Assembly (NCBI RefSeq): GCF_900128925.1
Contig: NZ_FQUJ01000008.1
Location: 124,001 to 188,000 of the forward strand
DNA from: Modicisalibacter ilicicola DSM 19980
Lineage (GTDB): Bacteria; Pseudomonadota; Gammaproteobacteria; Pseudomonadales; Halomonadaceae
Reading direction: 5' to 3'
DNA length: 64,000 nt
Positions 46,303-57,268 of this stretch are shown here, piece by piece. Every line of letters begins with the position of its first letter. The stretch's first letter is position 1. Position numbers and translations under genes: made by a program. Under the pieces are notes generated by a model. It saw only the letters and a program-made list of their open reading frames with translations, was not told where the DNA came from and ran no database searches.

Positions 46303-46821
46303 ATGAAACGCTTTAGATATGAAAGCGGAGGCCTTGACGAGACTGACGCGCGAATCCTAGCCGCGCTTGTTGAAAATTCACGTATAAGCATCGTCAATCT
46401 GGCCCGGCGGATTGGCATGTCCTCACCGGGTGTCTCCGAGCGTATGAAGCGCCTCGAGGAAGCCGGCGTCATCGACAATTACACCATCACGGTGAATCCA
46501 GACGCACTGGGATTGCCGCTTGCGGTTTATTTGCGAATCCGACCCATTCCCGGCGAGATGCAGACGGTTGTGAATATCCTGAAAAACTTACCAGAAGTCG
46601 TCGATTGCGATCGCATTACAGGAGAGGACTGCTTCATTGCTCGCGCTCATGTGCGATCGGTAGCGCACATGGAAGAGCTGATCGACAAACTGATTCCAGT
46701 TGCGATGACCAATACCTCAATAGTTCAGTCGTCCCCTGTGGCGCGACGCCTGCCACTGTTTGATATCAACGATGGAGATGATTTCCAGCGCAATATAGGT
46801 CAAGCAACAAGATCCAGATGA
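46303..46821 (+). CDS. Lrp/AsnC-family transcriptional regulator
   Basis: A 172-residue regulator. The N-terminal helix-turn-helix is typical (LDETDARILAALVENSRISI, then MSSPGVSERMKRLEEAGVID), followed by the RAM effector domain (LAVYLRIRPIPGEMQTVVNI). The methionine at 46303 has GAGG 8 bp upstream. It stands between two exporter genes, EamA (divergent) and LysE (convergent), and probably controls one or both in response to an amino acid. Confidence 0.85.
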   Translation: MKRFRYESGGLDETDARILAALVENSRISIVNLARRIGMSSPGVSERMKRLEEAGVIDNYTITVNPDALGLPLAVYLRIRPIPGEMQTVVNILKNLPEVVDCDRITGEDCFIARAHVRSVAHMEELIDKLIPVAMTNTSIVQSSPVARRLPLFDINDGDDFQRNIGQATRSR

Positions 46822-46838
46822 TGTAGCTGCCCGACCCG

Positions 46839-47453
46839 TCATCGATCCATCAGCGCCACTCTGAGGCCGAGCGACATCAGGAGAACGCCAAACGCTTTGC
46901 TCACTGCCTGCTGGAAGCGTTCGATTGACCCCCGGATGATCGGTCGGTCGAGGGTGTATACGAAAAACAGCCAGAACGATGCGCTCACCAACATCATGCA
47001 GGCAATCAGAACGAGCGTCATAGCGGCGGTAGTTTTCGGGGTGATCACCATGGTGAAAACCCCGAGATAAAAAAGTGTGCCTTTCGGATTCAGAATGTTG
47101 TTGATAAACCCTTGCAGAAACCATGTTCTGCCGGAAGGCTGGCTATTGGCATTACGCACATCCAGGGTAGTGCCACTTGACCGGAAGCTGACGATGCCGA
47201 GATAGATCAGGTATGCCGCACCGGCATATTTGACGAGTGAAAAGGCAAGAATGCTCTGTGAAATCAGCCACCCTATCCCGACGACGCAATAGCTGATGTG
47301 GACCAGGTTGCCGGCGAGCACCCCCAGAGATGTCTGTGTCCCGGCAGATCGACCCGCGATGATGGTATTGCGCATGACGATGATCATGTCGGGGCCCGGA
47401 CTCACCATCACCAGAAATGTGATGCCCATCACGATAAGGATTTGGTCGATCAT
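46839..47453 (-). CDS. LysE/RhtB-family amino acid exporter
   Basis: A 204-residue inner-membrane protein with six segments. The family start is visible, TFLVMVSPGPDMIIVMRNTI, then SLGVLAGNLVHISYCVVGIG and GFINNILNPKGTLFYLGVF. The ATG at 47453 has AAGG about 8 bp upstream and is preferred over the GTG at 47462. It is convergent with the Lrp-family gene. The substrate is not evident. Confidence 0.85.
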   Translation of the reverse strand: MIDQILIVMGITFLVMVSPGPDMIIVMRNTIIAGRSAGTQTSLGVLAGNLVHISYCVVGIGWLISQSILAFSLVKYAGAAYLIYLGIVSFRSSGTTLDVRNANSQPSGRTWFLQGFINNILNPKGTLFYLGVFTMVITPKTTAAMTLVLIACMMLVSASFWLFFVYTLDRPIIRGSIERFQQAVSKAFGVLLMSLGLRVALMDR

Positions 47454-47526
47454 TAGCGGCACCTTGTTATGCTCGGCATGATGTCAATCACGACAATGCT
47501 GTTTGAGGATCCAGTCAACGCTATTA

Positions 47527-47805
47527 CTATCGATTCTCATAATGATGCCAGACACGGAGAACGACGACTGTCTCCAGATGCACCGAGTAGCGAACGATAT
47601 AGTTTCCGAAGACAGCATCCCGAATGGAGTTTGGATCAGGTGCCAGTTCAACCGATCGCCCCATTGTCGGGAAAGATCGAAGAGCTTCCAGACGCTGGAC
47701 CAACTCATGCCCGACTCGCTGAGCAGCCGTAGGATCTTTTTCGGCGATAAAGGCGCGTAGGCGATTGAGATCGGCAATCGCCTCGGCGGAGTAAGCCAGC
47801 TTCAT
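47527..47805 (-). CDS. RelE/ParE-family toxin
   Basis: A 92-residue protein with the ParE/RelE fold marks KLAYSAEAIADLNRLRAFIA, FPTMGRSVE and YIVRYSVHLETVVVLRVWHH. The C-terminal RVWHHYENR is as in YoeB/ParE toxins. ParE members poison gyrase and RelE members cleave mRNA; the sequence does not decide. The start overlaps the antitoxin stop as ATGA. Confidence 0.85.
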   Translation of the reverse strand: MKLAYSAEAIADLNRLRAFIAEKDPTAAQRVGHELVQRLEALRSFPTMGRSVELAPDPNSIRDAVFGNYIVRYSVHLETVVVLRVWHHYENR

Positions 47806-48074
47806 TCGCCTATCTTCGGTGGATCGCGCTCATCATCGCCCCCCCAGCTGCGCAACCAGTCATGCACTTCGTCAGCAGGGACTATCTTGCCTTGAGCAAC
47901 GGCTTCCATGGCGGCAAGCGTCTCCTGCCAGCGCGATTGCTCCAATTCCTGGCGCTCCAAATATTCTGCGATGGCCTGGTTGATGACCCAACCTTTGCTG
48001 CGATCAAGCTTGTACGCCAGGGCCTCAAGCCCTTCTTCGACTTCTTGTTGCAGCCTGACAGTCGTAACGCCCAT
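47802..48074 (-). CDS. CopG/RHH-family antitoxin
   Basis: A 90-residue ribbon-helix-helix protein: TTVRLQQEVEEGLEALAYKL, then KGWVINQAIAEYLERQ. It precedes and overlaps the ParE-like toxin by 4 bp. The C-terminal half is acidic and would wrap the toxin. It should repress its own promoter; the repeats TGTAATAC and TGTAGTTA just upstream on the minus strand (about 48090-48110) may be the operator. Confidence 0.85.
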   Translation of the reverse strand: MGVTTVRLQQEVEEGLEALAYKLDRSKGWVINQAIAEYLERQELEQSRWQETLAAMEAVAQGKIVPADEVHDWLRSWGGDDERDPPKIGE

Positions 48075-48145
48075 ATGACACCTCAGAAGATTAACTACAA
48101 CGTATTACAGTGCAAGATAGCACGCCGAGAAGTTGAGCGCAGGGC

Positions 48146-49267
48146 TCATACCGACGTCGCCGCATCGACTCCATGAATGCAGCGTTCGACCTCCTGGGTC
48201 GTGGGCACGAACTCCTCGCGAACCATCAGGATGAGTGCACCGGCATCGAAGCGATGGTCATGGGCCGGATGGCAGTTGATCTGCCCGTCCTTTGTCACGT
48301 AGGCCATCAGCGTGCCCATGCCCGCTGCCATGAGCCGACAGGCGACGTCAGCCCATTCGGCGTTCTCCAGCTGCACTGGATAGCGCATGGCATGATCATC
48401 ATGATGGGTAAAGAGGTTCTCCAGGATCTTTTCCGATCCCGGCGCCACCAGGGAGCGCACCAGCATCTCCGGATAGGCGCGGATCGGGCGCAGGGTGGTG
48501 CTGGCACCCGCCAGCTCGATACGGCGCCGGCTGTCTTCGTTGACGCACTCGGCCACGGTGTAAGGCAAGTCCTCCTCGCACAGGCCTTGCAGTTGCGTCA
48601 GCACATCCAGGGTAACGCTGTCGGACACCCGGCTGTATTCGTCCCGGGCCAATATGATGATCGCCCGGGCCTGGGCCGGCGTCACGGCCTCGAGCGCCTG
48701 CGGATCGGAAGTCTCGCCGTGGTGATGCACCACGGCCATCTCGCGCAGATTCTCGGGCAGCCCGTCCGGGAAGGCATCGGTGAGAATCTGCACCGGCGTA
48801 TCTTGCAGTTCCCGGGTCTCGCGCAGTTGCGTCACCAGCCGCTCGAAATAGACACCTGCGTTGGTGTTGGGGCTGTTGATGATCAGTACATGGTCGTTCA
48901 TCTGCCACCTCCAGCGGCCCTTGATCATGGATTCCTTGCGTTTGAGGCGATAATCGATGTAGTCACTGGCCAGTTGCGCCAGCAGGGTAATCCCAGCGAC
49001 ATAGAGCAAGGCCACCGTAGCGGCACGTCCCAGCGGCGACGCGGCCGACAGATCACCGTAACCTACCGTGGTCATGGTGGTGAGCGTCAGCCACAGGGCA
49101 TCCCCCCAGCCCATGGCCTCGAGCATCACCATGGCGAGAGTATGCAGGCCAGTGAGCGTCAGCAGCCAATAGAAGGCGCGTCGCAGGCGCGAGCGCATGT
49201 CGATATTGAGCCGCTGGGTAATCTGGTTGCAGGATTGACGGCGGCGCAGGGCATGGAGCAATCGCAT
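48146..49267 (-). CDS. Potassium channel protein with TrkA-N domain
   Basis: A 373-residue membrane protein. Two hydrophobic segments (about 30-52 and 80-102) flank the pore with selectivity filter TTVGYGD. Residues about 120-370 are an RCK/TrkA-N-like cytoplasmic region (HVLIINSPNTNAGVYFERLV, then ARAIIILARDEYSRVSDSV). The length and layout fit bacterial Kch/MthK-like channels. It is likely to take part in K+ homeostasis, important in salt-exposed cells. Confidence 0.83.
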   Translation of the reverse strand: MRLLHALRRRQSCNQITQRLNIDMRSRLRRAFYWLLTLTGLHTLAMVMLEAMGWGDALWLTLTTMTTVGYGDLSAASPLGRAATVALLYVAGITLLAQLASDYIDYRLKRKESMIKGRWRWQMNDHVLIINSPNTNAGVYFERLVTQLRETRELQDTPVQILTDAFPDGLPENLREMAVVHHHGETSDPQALEAVTPAQARAIIILARDEYSRVSDSVTLDVLTQLQGLCEEDLPYTVAECVNEDSRRRIELAGASTTLRPIRAYPEMLVRSLVAPGSEKILENLFTHHDDHAMRYPVQLENAEWADVACRLMAAGMGTLMAYVTKDGQINCHPAHDHRFDAGALILMVREEFVPTTQEVERCIHGVDAATSV

Positions 49268-49376
49268 CGCGTAGGCACGGTATCAAGACAGGAAGAGTGT
49301 AAGGTAGCCGATATTCAGGGTCGAAATCATCACCGGCGCCCGAGGGCGCCGGCGTGTATTCATCGACCGATGGACG

Positions 49377-51158
49377 TCAGGCGTTGGCTTCCACCGCCAG
49401 GCCCTGTTCGCCGCGCTTGATCATGGCGTAGCCCAGACCGGTCACCAGCGAGCCCGCGACGATCGCCGCGAGATAGAGCAGCACCGGCGAGATGGCGTTG
49501 GGGATCAGCAGCACGAAGATGCCGCCGTGAGGTGCCATCAGCTTGGCACCGAACAGCATCGACAGCGCGCCGGTGATTGCGCCACCGATCATGGCAACGG
49601 GGATTACCCGCAGCGGGTCCTTGGCGGCGAAGGGGATCGCCCCTTCGCTGATGAAGCACAGCCCCAGCACGAAGGAGGCCTTGCCCGCCTCGCGCTCCGC
49701 CTCGGCGAACTTCGAGCGGGCCACGAAGGTGGCGATGCCCATGCCGATGGCCGGCACCATGCCGGCGGCCATGATCGCTGCCATCGGCGCATAGGTCTCG
49801 GAGGCCAGCAACCCGACGCCGAAGGTGTAGGCGGCCTTGTTGACGGGCCCGCCGAGATCGAAGCACATCATCGCGCCGAGCAGGATGCCCAGCAGCACCG
49901 CATTGGCCGAGCCCATGTTCTCGAGGAAGCTGGTCAATGCCGCGAGGATGCCTGCCACCGGTTCGCCGATCACGTAGATCATCACCAGGCCGGTGACCAG
50001 GCTTGCCACCAGCGGGATGATCAGGATCGGCTTGAGGGATTCGACGCTCGCCGGCAGCTTGACGTGCTGGGTAACCGCCTTGGCCACGTAACCGGCCAGG
50101 AAGCCGGCGATGATCCCGCCGATGAAGCCCGAGCCGATATCCGCGGCCAGCCAGCCGCCGATCATCCCCGGGGCGATGCCGGGACGGTCGGCGATGGAGT
50201 AGGCGATATAACCGGCCAATACCGGAATCATCAGCTTGAAGGCACTGCCGCCGCCGATCTGCATCAATGCCGCAGCCAGCGTGCCCTCTTCCTTGAAGGC
50301 CTCGATGCCGAACACGAAGGACAGCGCGATCAGCAGGCCACCCGCCACCACCATCGGCAGCATGAAGGACACCCCGGTCAGCAGGTGCTTGTAGACGCCC
50401 TTCTCCTTGACGCCCTTCTTGCGTTCGCCGCCTGCCTGGTCACCGCTGGCCTGGCCTTCCACTTCCGCCTGGGCCAGGGCCTCCTCGACGGTCTGTCGGG
50501 GTTTCTTGAGGGCATTGCCGGTGGAGGTGCGCCATACCCGCTTGCCGGCGAAGCGGGTCGGGTCGACCTCGATGTCACAGGCCAGGATGACCACGTCGGC
50601 ATCACGGATCTCATCGTCGGTCAGCGCGTCCTGGGCCCCTACCGAGCCCTGGGTCTCGACCCGCATCCGGTGCCCGAGGGCGCGTCCTGCCTCGGCCAAC
50701 GCCTCCGCGGCCATGAAGGTGTGGGCCACCCCGGTGGGGCACGCCGTCACCGCGACGATATGCTTGCCCTGGGTGGCGGCCGGCGCGGCTTCGGGCGCCG
50801 TGGAGGACGCAGCTTCGGGCGCCGTGGAGGACGCGGCTTCGGGCGCATCGTAGGCAACCGCTTCCCGATTGGCCCGCTCGAGAAATCCCGACGGATCCGG
50901 AAGCGCCTGATGGATAGGTGCCTGAAACAGCCGCTTGCCGGCAAAGCGCTGGGGGTCGGGTACCCGGTCGGCCGCCACGACGATCAGCTCGGCGGCATCG
51001 ATGGCGGCCTGGCTCGCCGGTTTCAGCGGTTCGAGTTCGCCGTGCATCTCCACGGTCGGCTGCCAGCCACGCTGCTTCGCGGCCTGCTCCAGTCGGCGGG
51101 CGGCAAGAAAGGTCGTGGCCATGCCACTCGGACAGGCGGTGATCAGGATGATATTCAT
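49377..51158 (-). CDS. fruA: Fructose PTS permease IIB'BC
   Basis: A 593-residue transporter. IIB' covers residues 1-98 with Cys9 (ITACPSGMATT). An Ala/Pro/Ser/Thr linker (about 103-130) holds tandem repeats. IIB covers about 131-230 with the phosphorylated Cys140 (TACPTGVAHT). The IIC membrane part starts near 245 (GVSFMLPMVVAGGLLIALSF) with GGPVNKAAYTFGVGLL. It imports fructose as fructose-1-phosphate using phosphate from FruB. The methionine at 51158 overlaps the fruK stop and follows GGAGG. Confidence 0.9.
   Translation of the reverse strand: MNIILITACPSGMATTFLAARRLEQAAKQRGWQPTVEMHGELEPLKPASQAAIDAAELIVVAADRVPDPQRFAGKRLFQAPIHQALPDPSGFLERANREAVAYDAPEAASSTAPEAASSTAPEAAPAATQGKHIVAVTACPTGVAHTFMAAEALAEAGRALGHRMRVETQGSVGAQDALTDDEIRDADVVILACDIEVDPTRFAGKRVWRTSTGNALKKPRQTVEEALAQAEVEGQASGDQAGGERKKGVKEKGVYKHLLTGVSFMLPMVVAGGLLIALSFVFGIEAFKEEGTLAAALMQIGGGSAFKLMIPVLAGYIAYSIADRPGIAPGMIGGWLAADIGSGFIGGIIAGFLAGYVAKAVTQHVKLPASVESLKPILIIPLVASLVTGLVMIYVIGEPVAGILAALTSFLENMGSANAVLLGILLGAMMCFDLGGPVNKAAYTFGVGLLASETYAPMAAIMAAGMVPAIGMGIATFVARSKFAEAEREAGKASFVLGLCFISEGAIPFAAKDPLRVIPVAMIGGAITGALSMLFGAKLMAPHGGIFVLLIPNAISPVLLYLAAIVAGSLVTGLGYAMIKRGEQGLAVEANA
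50784..50846 (-). repeat. 24-bp tandem repeat in the fruA linker
   Basis: Encodes APEAASST, APEAASST and a partial APEAA, between the two IIB domains. The two full 24-bp copies are nearly identical at the DNA level, so copy number may vary between strains. Confidence 0.75.
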
Positions 51159-52122
51159 AGGCACGTTTCCTCCGCGTCGTCCAGACGACGTACACGGGTC
51201 TGCTGTTGGAGTTGCTCGAAATCGGCGGCCTGGGGGTCCCCCACGCCGACATGACGAACGGATTCGGCGGCCAGTGCCGTGGCCAGCCCCAGGGCCGGCT
51301 CGGCAGGCAGATCGGCGAGCGCGCCATGCAGCATGGCGGCAAGCAGCGTATCGCCGGCGCCGACGGTGCTGCCCACGGCCACCCGGGGTGGTGTCGCCAG
51401 CCAGGCGCCGCGGCGGCTGACCCACAACACGCCGTCACCGCCGGCGGAGATCAGCGCCTCCTCGATACCAGCGGCATGCAGGCGCCGGGCGGCGCGAAGA
51501 CGGGCCGCATCGCTGTCCAGCACCTCGCCCGCCCAGGCGGCGAGCTCCTGCTCGTTAGGCTTGACCGCGCTGGGACGGGCGGCGATGGCAGCCTCCAGCG
51601 CCGGGCCGCTGGTATCGACCCAGACCGGCAGACGCTGCCCGCGCAGGTGCCGGATCAGTGTCGCCAGGTCGTCGGGCGAAATACCGGGCGGCAGGCTGCC
51701 GGCGATCACCACCGCGTCGGGACGGTGCGCCGGGTCGGAGATCCTGGCATCGAGATCGTCGACCAGCCGCTGGAAGGCGGCGGCGTCGACATGCATGCCC
51801 GGTCCATTGATGTCGGTGACGCGCCCGCCCCGCTCGGACACCTTGGCGTTGATACGCGTCTCGCCGGGCACGCGCAGGAAGGCGTCCTCCACCCCCAGTT
51901 CGACGAAGGCGCTCAGGAAAGGGGCCTCGTTGGCGGCACCGAGGAACCCCGAGACCGTGACCTCATGATCCAGCGCCACCAGCACTCGAGCGACATTGAC
52001 GCCCTTGCCTGCCGCGTCCAAACGGGTCGACTCGGTGCGATTGACTTCCCCCAAGGCCAACGCTTCAAGATGAATCGCCAGGTCCAGGGCCGGATTGAGA
52101 CTGAGCGTGAGCACCCTGGCCA

Positions 52123-52123
<1 letters not shown>
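51155..52123 (-). CDS. fruK: 1-phosphofructokinase
   Basis: A 322-residue PfkB-family kinase that converts fructose-1-phosphate to fructose-1,6-bisphosphate. Marks are LTLSLNPALDLAIHLEALAL, GKGVNVARVL, and the anion-hole and catalytic GSTVGAGDTLLAAML. The ATG at 52123 shares a base with the fruB stop (TGATG) and has GGAGG 7 bp upstream. The second gene of fruBKA. Confidence 0.92.
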
Positions 52124-55011
<2,888 letters not shown>

Positions 55012-55049
55012 TTCACCTCCTCGCTTTCTGGCAAGCCTTGCACCGAAAA

Positions 55050-55065
55050 GCTGAATCGTGTCAGC
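55050..55065. promoter_or_regulatory. FruR/Cra operator 1 before fruB
   Basis: GCTGAATCGTGTCAGC is close to the Cra/FruR consensus GCTGAAACGTTTCAGC, with symmetric GCTGA and TCAGC. It lies 39 bp before the fruB start. Confidence 0.75.
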
Positions 55066-55081
55066 CTTAATCTTGCGTCAT

Positions 55082-55097
55082 GCTGAAAGCATTCAGC
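55082..55097. promoter_or_regulatory. FruR/Cra operator 2 before fruB
   Basis: GCTGAAAGCATTCAGC carries perfect 6-bp half-sites GCTGAA and TTCAGC, matching the FruR consensus better than operator 1. The centres of the two sites are 32 bp apart, three helical turns, which suits cooperative binding. Confidence 0.82.
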
Positions 55098-55157
55098 GTA
55101 TTAATCAAGCATGGAACTCTACGACCTTCGAAGGGCTGCCCACTCCCCTCCCGGAGT

Positions 55158-55425
55158 CTAGGCTATGTCTAAAAAGTCGACGAGCGATGGCCAGCGCTAA
55201 GCCCGCTCCTGCGGGCTAACGCATTTCCCACATCCATGTGGGTCACAAAGCAAAAATCGACGACAAATCGGCAGGATAGCCGATTTGGGCAGCATGGCTG
55301 CTCGAAGAGCAAGCGACATGGATGTCGCGAGCCCAAAAACGGAGTTTACGCGGTGTAAATGAGTACTTTGAGTCGATTTTTAACGCCGTATGGGCGAGCG
55401 CAGGCACTTTTCGGACAAAGCCTAG
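55158..55425. repeat. MITE-like interspersed repeat, copy C, enlarged by hairpins
   Basis: 268 bp with the same inverted ends as copy B (left CTAGGCTATGTCTAAAAA, right end TTTTCGGACAAAGCCTAG). Relative to copy B it has about 120 bp more inside. The extra DNA is a string of short palindromes, for example AGCCCGC/GCGGGCT, CCCACAT/ATGTGGG, AAATCGGC/GCCGATTT and GCGACAT/ATGTCGC. It lies in the divergent fruB-fruR region, ending 36 bp before the fruR start. Confidence 0.8.
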
Positions 55426-55461
55426 AGAACATCTACCAGCCTGCGCACTTGAGGAGCCCTC

Positions 55462-56451
55462 ATGACCCTTGTCGAAATCGCCCGTCTTGCCGGGGTGTCG
55501 CGTACCACCGCAAGCTACGTGATCAATGGCAAGGCGGAGCAGCATCGCATCAGCCAGGATACCGTGGACCGGGTCATGGCCGTGGTCGAACGTCATCACT
55601 ATCGGGTCGATGCCCAGGCCGCCGCGCTGCGTCGTGGCCAGAGCCGCACCCTGGGGCTCATCGTGCCGGATCTCGAGAACGCCAGTTACGCGCGCCTGGC
55701 CAAGCGCCTGGAACGTGGGGCCCGAGAGCAGGGGTTCCAGTTGTTGATCGCCGGCTCCGATGACGACCCCGCCACCGAACGCGAACTGGCTTTGGCCCTG
55801 CGCGCCCGACGCTGTCAGGCATTGATCGTCGCCAGCAGCCTCCCATCGGACGACAACTTCTATCGGGAGCTCAAGGCCGGGGGGCTGCCGGTGATTGCCG
55901 TCGACCGCATGCTGGATCCGGAGCACTTTACCTGCATCGTCAGCCATGACAGTGCCGCCGCCGAGGCACTGACTCGCTCGGTGCTGAGCCCCGGGGTCGA
56001 GCGTGTCGCCTGGTTCGATGCCGTGGATGCCCTCTCGATCACCCGGCAGCGCCGCAAGGGCTTCCATCAGGCGCTGGCCGCCAGCGCCGCCCTACCGTTG
56101 GTGTTCACGGGCAAGCGCTACGATCGCGCCGAGGGTGCGCGCCTGATGCGCCAACTGCTGGAGGAGCAAGGCTTGCCGGATGCCCTGGTCACGGCCTCCT
56201 ATACCCTGCTCGATGGCGTCTTCGACGTGCTGCTCGGAAAAGGCGGACTGCCCGAGGCGTTGCGTCTGGCCACTTTCGGCGACGATCGCCTGCTCGATTT
56301 CCTGCCTCAGCCGGTCAATTCCCTGCCGCAGGATCATGTTCGCATTGCGGAACTGACCCTGGCCCGGGCCTTGGCGGCCGCCCGAGGGGAATACCGGCCC
56401 GGCTGCGACTTCATCGAACGTTCGCTCCGGCAGCGACGCCCCGAGGCGTGA
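55462..56451 (+). CDS. fruR: Fructose repressor FruR/Cra (LacI family)
   Basis: A 329-residue repressor. The helix-turn-helix MTLVEIARLAGVSRTTASYV is at the very N-terminus with the hinge at about 45-60 (AAALRRGQSRTLGLIVPDLE). The effector domain of periplasmic-binding type follows. It should release its operators before fruB when fructose-1-phosphate is bound. GGAG precedes the ATG by 7 bp. Copy C of the repeat lies directly upstream, so its native promoter is displaced or provided by the repeat. Confidence 0.9.
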   Translation: MTLVEIARLAGVSRTTASYVINGKAEQHRISQDTVDRVMAVVERHHYRVDAQAAALRRGQSRTLGLIVPDLENASYARLAKRLERGAREQGFQLLIAGSDDDPATERELALALRARRCQALIVASSLPSDDNFYRELKAGGLPVIAVDRMLDPEHFTCIVSHDSAAAEALTRSVLSPGVERVAWFDAVDALSITRQRRKGFHQALAASAALPLVFTGKRYDRAEGARLMRQLLEEQGLPDALVTASYTLLDGVFDVLLGKGGLPEALRLATFGDDRLLDFLPQPVNSLPQDHVRIAELTLARALAAARGEYRPGCDFIERSLRQRRPEA

Positions 56452-56526
56452 CCCTACTGGCAAAAGCCCTCGCAGACGAGGACACTATCAGGTCAAGAAA
56501 TTGCAGAGCCTGCTCAGGAGGTCAAG

Positions 56527-57186
56527 ATGTCGGAACTCCCCTTCGCCAACCGCCGCGCCGCCGGCCGGGCACTTGCCGAACGGCTCGCGGCTTCTGCCCG
56601 TACAGACGAGACAGTGGTGCTCGGGCTGCCCCGGGGAGGCGTTCCGGTGGCAGCGGAAATCGCCCAGGTGCTGAAAGCGCCTCTCGACGTGATGGTGGTG
56701 CGCAAGCTCGGTGTGCCGGGTCATGAGGAGTTCGCCATGGGCGCCATCGCCAGCGGCGACATCACGGTGCTCGACGAGCCGTTGATCGAACGGTTGAGCA
56801 TCGGCCATGAACGCCTGGAGGCCGTCATCGAGGACGAGCGTCGGGAACTGGCCCGGCGGGAAGCGGCCTATCGCGACGAGCGTCCCTACCCCGAGCTGAA
56901 GGGTCGCCAGGTCATACTCGTGGACGACGGCATCGCCACCGGCGCCAGCATGCGTGCAGCGATCCAGGCCGTGCATCGCCTGGGAGCCGAACGCCTGGTG
57001 CTGGCCGTGCCGGTCGCACCGCCCGATACACTGGAGGCATTGGCCAGCGAGGTCGACGAAGTCGTCTATGTGGAAGCCCCGGCGCATTTCCGCGCGGTGG
57101 GCCAGTGGTACGTCGATTTCGGCCAGACCACCGACGACGAGGTCAGGGCGTGTCTCGACGAGAGCATGACGTCTGACCATGGCTGA
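56527..57186 (+). CDS. Phosphoribosyltransferase-family protein
   Basis: A 219-residue protein with the PRPP-binding loop VILVDDGIATGASMRAA (about 129-145) and the PPi loop VVRKLGVPGHEEFAMGA. It resembles the stand-alone phosphoribosyltransferase-like proteins often annotated with dienelactone-hydrolase or stress genes, not a named nucleotide salvage enzyme. AGGAGG stands before the start. The substrate is unknown. Confidence 0.82.
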   Translation: MSELPFANRRAAGRALAERLAASARTDETVVLGLPRGGVPVAAEIAQVLKAPLDVMVVRKLGVPGHEEFAMGAIASGDITVLDEPLIERLSIGHERLEAVIEDERRELARREAAYRDERPYPELKGRQVILVDDGIATGASMRAAIQAVHRLGAERLVLAVPVAPPDTLEALASEVDEVVYVEAPAHFRAVGQWYVDFGQTTDDEVRACLDESMTSDHG

Positions 57187-57268
57187 AGGGCCTCCCGCGA
57201 GCACATTGGTCAAGGGCATGTGGCAACGGTTATGCTGGGCCTTTCCTGCAAGGCGCTGACTGCTCTTC

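Noticed and set aside
55176-55300. Serial palindromes in repeat copy C as a CRISPR array
   Set aside because: The palindromes are different from one another and no equal-length spacers occur.
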